Positions 61,847 through 64,000 of a stretch of 64,000 nucleotides of DNA are shown here, one piece after another. The notes beneath the pieces are model-generated. The model saw only the letters and a list, made by a program, of their open reading frames with translations, was not told the origin of the DNA and made no database searches. Origin of the DNA: Chloroflexota bacterium (lineage in GTDB: Bacteria; Chloroflexota; Anaerolineae; UBA7937; B3-Chlor); the NCBI GenBank assembly GCA_030603665.1, contig JAUVXJ010000001.1, positions 402,480 through 466,479 of the forward strand, in the 5' to 3' direction. The position numbers were made by a program, and so were the translations under genes. Each line of letters starts with the position of its first letter. Position 1 is the first letter of the stretch.

Positions 61847-63106
61847 ATGCCCCTTTCACTGATGCCCGCTCTGGCCCGCCACGATGTCCAGCGCATCCAT
61901 GAACACAGCGTGGACCTGCTGGAGCGCGTCGGCATTGACTACCAGACACCGCGCGCGTTGGAGATCCTGGAGGAGGCGGGCTGCCCGGTAGACTACGATC
62001 GTACCTGGGCTAGCCTGCCGCGAGACGTGGTCGAGTGGGCCCTGCAACAAGCGCCGAGGGTTGCACACCTGTATGCGCGCGATCCGTCCCGCGACGTTGT
62101 GCTGGACGGGCGCCGTCCTCACCACACTAGCTCCAATGAAGGTATCAGGGCCATCGATCTAGAGACTGGAGGCCTCCGTGATTCCACAGCGGAGGATTTG
62201 AGGCGCGCACTGCTCTTTGCTGATGCCTTGGATATGATAGAGATAGTGAACACGACCGTCGCCGCCACCGATGTGCCAGCCCACGTGCGCACCATCAAAC
62301 ACTGTGCTTTGGCCTTCACCCAGACCAGCAAGCACGTGCGGGCCTCGATCCTACATGCCGAAGAGGTGCCCTTTGTCGTGGAGATGGCTAGGGCTGCGGC
62401 GGGGAGCGACCGATTCGGTCCGGTTTTCTCAGTCGTGGACGGTCTGGTCTCTCCATTGATGCACGACGGGCGCATGACGGAGGCTTGCATAGAGCTAGCC
62501 AGGTTGCAGGTGCCGATTCTGGTCTATCCGATGCCGCTGGCGGGCGCTACCTCTCCCGTGACCTTGGGCGGCACCATCCTGCAACACAACGTCGAATTCC
62601 TTAGCGGGCTGGTGTTGTACCAGGCGGCCACTCCCGGTACGCCCATCATCTACGGCACGGGCGCGTCGCAGTTGGACATGAATACCGGCGGCTTTGGGGG
62701 CGGCGCGGATGGGTATGGCCCTATGCTGGCGCTTTGCGACCTCGCTCGTTTCTACAACTTGCCCGTGAACCTGTCTGGCCTTTCCACCGCATCAGACAGT
62801 CTCGATGCGCAGTACGGCCACGAGGCTACAGCCGCAGGACTGCTGGCGATTCTTGCCGGTGCCGACGAGATCTACAGCATGGGACTACTGGACAATGCTC
62901 AGACTCTGTCTTTAGAGAAGATGGTACTCGACAACCACCTGACCCATCGCATCGAGACCATGGTCGGTGCGATCCCAGTTGACGAGGCGCACCTACAGGC
63001 TGAAGTCATCGAGCGCGCGGGGATCGGGGGCCAATACCTTAGTCAACGTGAGACGCGCGTGCCTTCTGAGAACCGCGACATCGTTCGCTTACCTTCGCCC
63101 TTCTGA
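61847..63106 (+). CDS. MttB-family (non-pyrrolysine) methylamine/betaine methyltransferase, C-terminally truncated
   Basis: A 419-residue TIM-barrel methyltransferase of the trimethylamine methyltransferase family. GGAGG precedes the ATG. It has the N-terminal VQRIHEHSVDLLERVGIDYQ, SNEGIRAIDLETGGLR, SVVDGLVSPLMHDG, GTGASQLDMNTGGFGGGADG and GADEIYSMGLLDN. No in-frame amber codon is seen, so it belongs to the MtgB-like branch acting on glycine betaine or other quaternary amines. Family members run to about 480 residues; this one ends at RLPSPF, just where the conserved last 70 residues should begin. The missing end coincides with a truncated ferredoxin fragment on the other strand. Confidence 0.8.
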   Translation: MPLSLMPALARHDVQRIHEHSVDLLERVGIDYQTPRALEILEEAGCPVDYDRTWASLPRDVVEWALQQAPRVAHLYARDPSRDVVLDGRRPHHTSSNEGIRAIDLETGGLRDSTAEDLRRALLFADALDMIEIVNTTVAATDVPAHVRTIKHCALAFTQTSKHVRASILHAEEVPFVVEMARAAAGSDRFGPVFSVVDGLVSPLMHDGRMTEACIELARLQVPILVYPMPLAGATSPVTLGGTILQHNVEFLSGLVLYQAATPGTPIIYGTGASQLDMNTGGFGGGADGYGPMLALCDLARFYNLPVNLSGLSTASDSLDAQYGHEATAAGLLAILAGADEIYSMGLLDNAQTLSLEKMVLDNHLTHRIETMVGAIPVDEAHLQAEVIERAGIGGQYLSQRETRVPSENRDIVRLPSPF

Positions 63107-63117
63107 ATGGAGTTGCT

Positions 63118-63279
63118 CATGCAGACAACCGGAGCGTTCAGCCCCTGGTCCATGAAGCGTACGGCCCGAATGCGTGATAGATGTGGTGCAAACACCCCTT
63201 CGTGAGTGAAGGAACAGGCCAGCTCACACGCCCTGCAAGCCGTGCATTTGTGCACATCGATGGCCAACATATCCATCAT
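63118..63279 (-). pseudogene. N-terminal fragment of a [4Fe-4S] ferredoxin gene
   Basis: From an ATG at 63279 with AAGGAAGG upstream, the frame encodes MLAIDVHKCTACRACELAC followed by FAPHLSRIRAVRFMDQG and PVVC. This is the first about 53 residues of a HycB-like ferredoxin related to the one at 43875. Homology ends at about 63118, and the frame then runs into the end of the MttB-like gene. The remaining two thirds are missing. Confidence 0.75.
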
Positions 63280-63724
63280 GCCTTCCTTGGGTTCAATCGC
63301 ATTTCGATGTGGTGATCTTGGGTAGAGTTCCCAGCCAGGCTCTGTAGGAGAAACTCACCTTGCCAGTAGCATCAGGTCGGACAGTTGCAGACCATCGCTC
63401 GAGATGGGATCCCGCGCACCCCACCTTTGGGCAGGTCGGTTAGTCCTTCGACCAGAAGCACTCTCCATAGCGCTCCAGAGCGTGGGATCGGGCGGTACAA
63501 CAGCGAACGAAAGGTCAGACCCCCGGCATACCCCTGCACATCTTGGTCGGGCGTCGGTTTCAGCACAGTGAAGAAGCTAAACGTCCAAGCGTAGCCAGAG
63601 TTGGTCGCTTGACCGCAGCGTTGAGGAACCGGATTCACGATGCGGAGGAGAATTGCACAATCGGTCGCGAGCGAATCTCCTCCCCACCGACCTCTTGCTT
63701 CTTCCGGCCCGCGGGCCCACAAAC
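63280..63724. other. Intergenic stretch without a gene
   Basis: Nothing supported was found in about 445 bases between the ferredoxin fragment and the MttB-like gene at the window edge. The stretch should contain the promoter of the ferredoxin fragment and the 3' untranslated region of the MttB-like gene. Confidence 0.4.
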
Positions 63725-64000
63725 CTACGAGCTGCTCAGCTCAGGCAGGTGATCCAGCCCTGCATCCTTGGCATGCCGACTAGCGATTCCCTCTAGGTCC
63801 CGTAGCACGTCAGTCTCGAGAGACAACGGCTCGTAGGCTGCGATGAGTTCCTCCACTCGCCGATGGGCGCGAGCATTGATGTCCAGCGCCCCCTTGTTGA
63901 ACCAGGTCTCCCGATAGTCGCGGTCTATGACCTCCGAGGGCATGTAGTCCTCAGTCCGGTAGTGGCGCACGGTATGCTTGGTGCCCAGGAAGTTGCCCGT
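63725..64000 (-). CDS. MttB-family methyltransferase, 3' end only (runs off the window)
   Basis: The frame enters from the window edge and ends at 63725. It encodes the conserved C terminus of the trimethylamine methyltransferase family: TGNFLGTKHTVRHYRTEDYM, then IDRDYRETWFNKGALDINAR and a Glu-rich helix. It is a second MttB-like gene in this locus, on the opposite strand to the one at 61847, and it carries the part that the other lacks. Confidence 0.8.
   Translation of the reverse strand, partial: TGNFLGTKHTVRHYRTEDYMPSEVIDRDYRETWFNKGALDINARAHRRVEELIAAYEPLSLETDVLRDLEGIASRHAKDAGLDHLPELSSS

Noticed and set aside
1..64000. Insertion sequences, integrases, CRISPR arrays, prophage or conjugation genes
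   Set aside because: No transposase, integrase or phage motif and no regularly spaced repeat array was found; the rearrangement scars have no visible mobile element beside them.

Overview
The window looks like a chromosomal segment of a bacterium with moderately high GC and frequent GTG/TTG starts. It is probably from the Chloroflexota (Anaerolineae-like). This is inferred from gene types common in that group: an NBR1-type Ig domain on a solute-binding protein, a META-domain lipoprotein, DUF1847, and a glycoside hydrolase with a Sec signal. No rRNA, tRNA, CRISPR array, intact insertion sequence or phage module was found.

Layout. 0-19 kb is a mixed region: a duplicated ATC-hydrolase-like protein, a secreted glycoside hydrolase, an NAD-kinase-like protein, DUF1847, then a + strand stress/envelope block (universal stress protein, CBM48-like protein, SLC13/RCK transporter, HtrA protease, META lipoprotein, solute-binding protein fused to an NBR1-Ig domain, LarA-like racemase). 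A D-Ala-D-Ala-ligase-like/alanine-racemase-like pair on the - strand follows, the racemase frameshifted. 19.7-47.2 kb is almost entirely - strand and reads as one catabolic island for peptides and amino acids. From its promoter-proximal end it holds an Lrp/AsnC regulator, a MoaD-like protein, a tungsten aldehyde:ferredoxin oxidoreductase (AOR), a multi-[4Fe-4S] ferredoxin, four tandem SdhA/FrdA-like flavoproteins, a half-size SdhB-like [2Fe-2S] protein, an M24 peptidase, a class V aminotransferase, a peptide-binding lipoprotein, an M20 peptidase, an ornithine-cyclodeaminase-family enzyme, a complete Dpp/Opp permease, two class III aminotransferases, a CoA-acylating methylmalonate-semialdehyde dehydrogenase and a ferritin-like protein. 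48-57.5 kb holds an isochorismatase-family hydrolase, a PEP-CTERM protein, a phosphonate pair (PbfA-PhnX), PanB, and a dipeptidase/amidase/NicX-like operon. 58-64 kb is a corrinoid methyl-transfer locus: an Lrp/AsnC regulator, a UroD/MtbA-like protein, a corrinoid protein, and MttB-like methyltransferases.

The most unusual feature is the AOR-ferredoxin-flavoprotein array (35.99-46.5 kb). Four paralogous flavoproteins follow each other. Each of the three spacers between them carries a relic of the 3' end of a ferredoxin gene, and two of the three also start with a copy of the 5' end of the [2Fe-2S] gene. This indicates that a ferredoxin-flavoprotein-[2Fe-2S] unit was tandemly amplified and then trimmed to flavoproteins. 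The flavoproteins keep the SdhA/FrdA scaffold but replace the usual active-site His of the QFHP motif with Ile/Leu, and one copy has Ser where the others have a His that aligns with the covalent-FAD residue. They are probably not ordinary fumarate reductases. I infer that peptides are imported, cut and transaminated, that the resulting aldehydes are oxidised by the AOR, and that electrons pass through ferredoxin to the flavoproteins and an unidentified acceptor.

A second theme is genome flux. There are relics of a DppB permease, a DppC permease fused to a broken amidohydrolase, a fragment of a nearby aminotransferase gene, a truncated amidinotransferase, a truncated ferredoxin abutting a truncated MttB, and a 42-bp direct repeat around pbfA. 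A third is regulation: a 40-nt dyad element sits at the same distance from a -10-like hexamer upstream of the universal stress gene and upstream of the HtrA gene.
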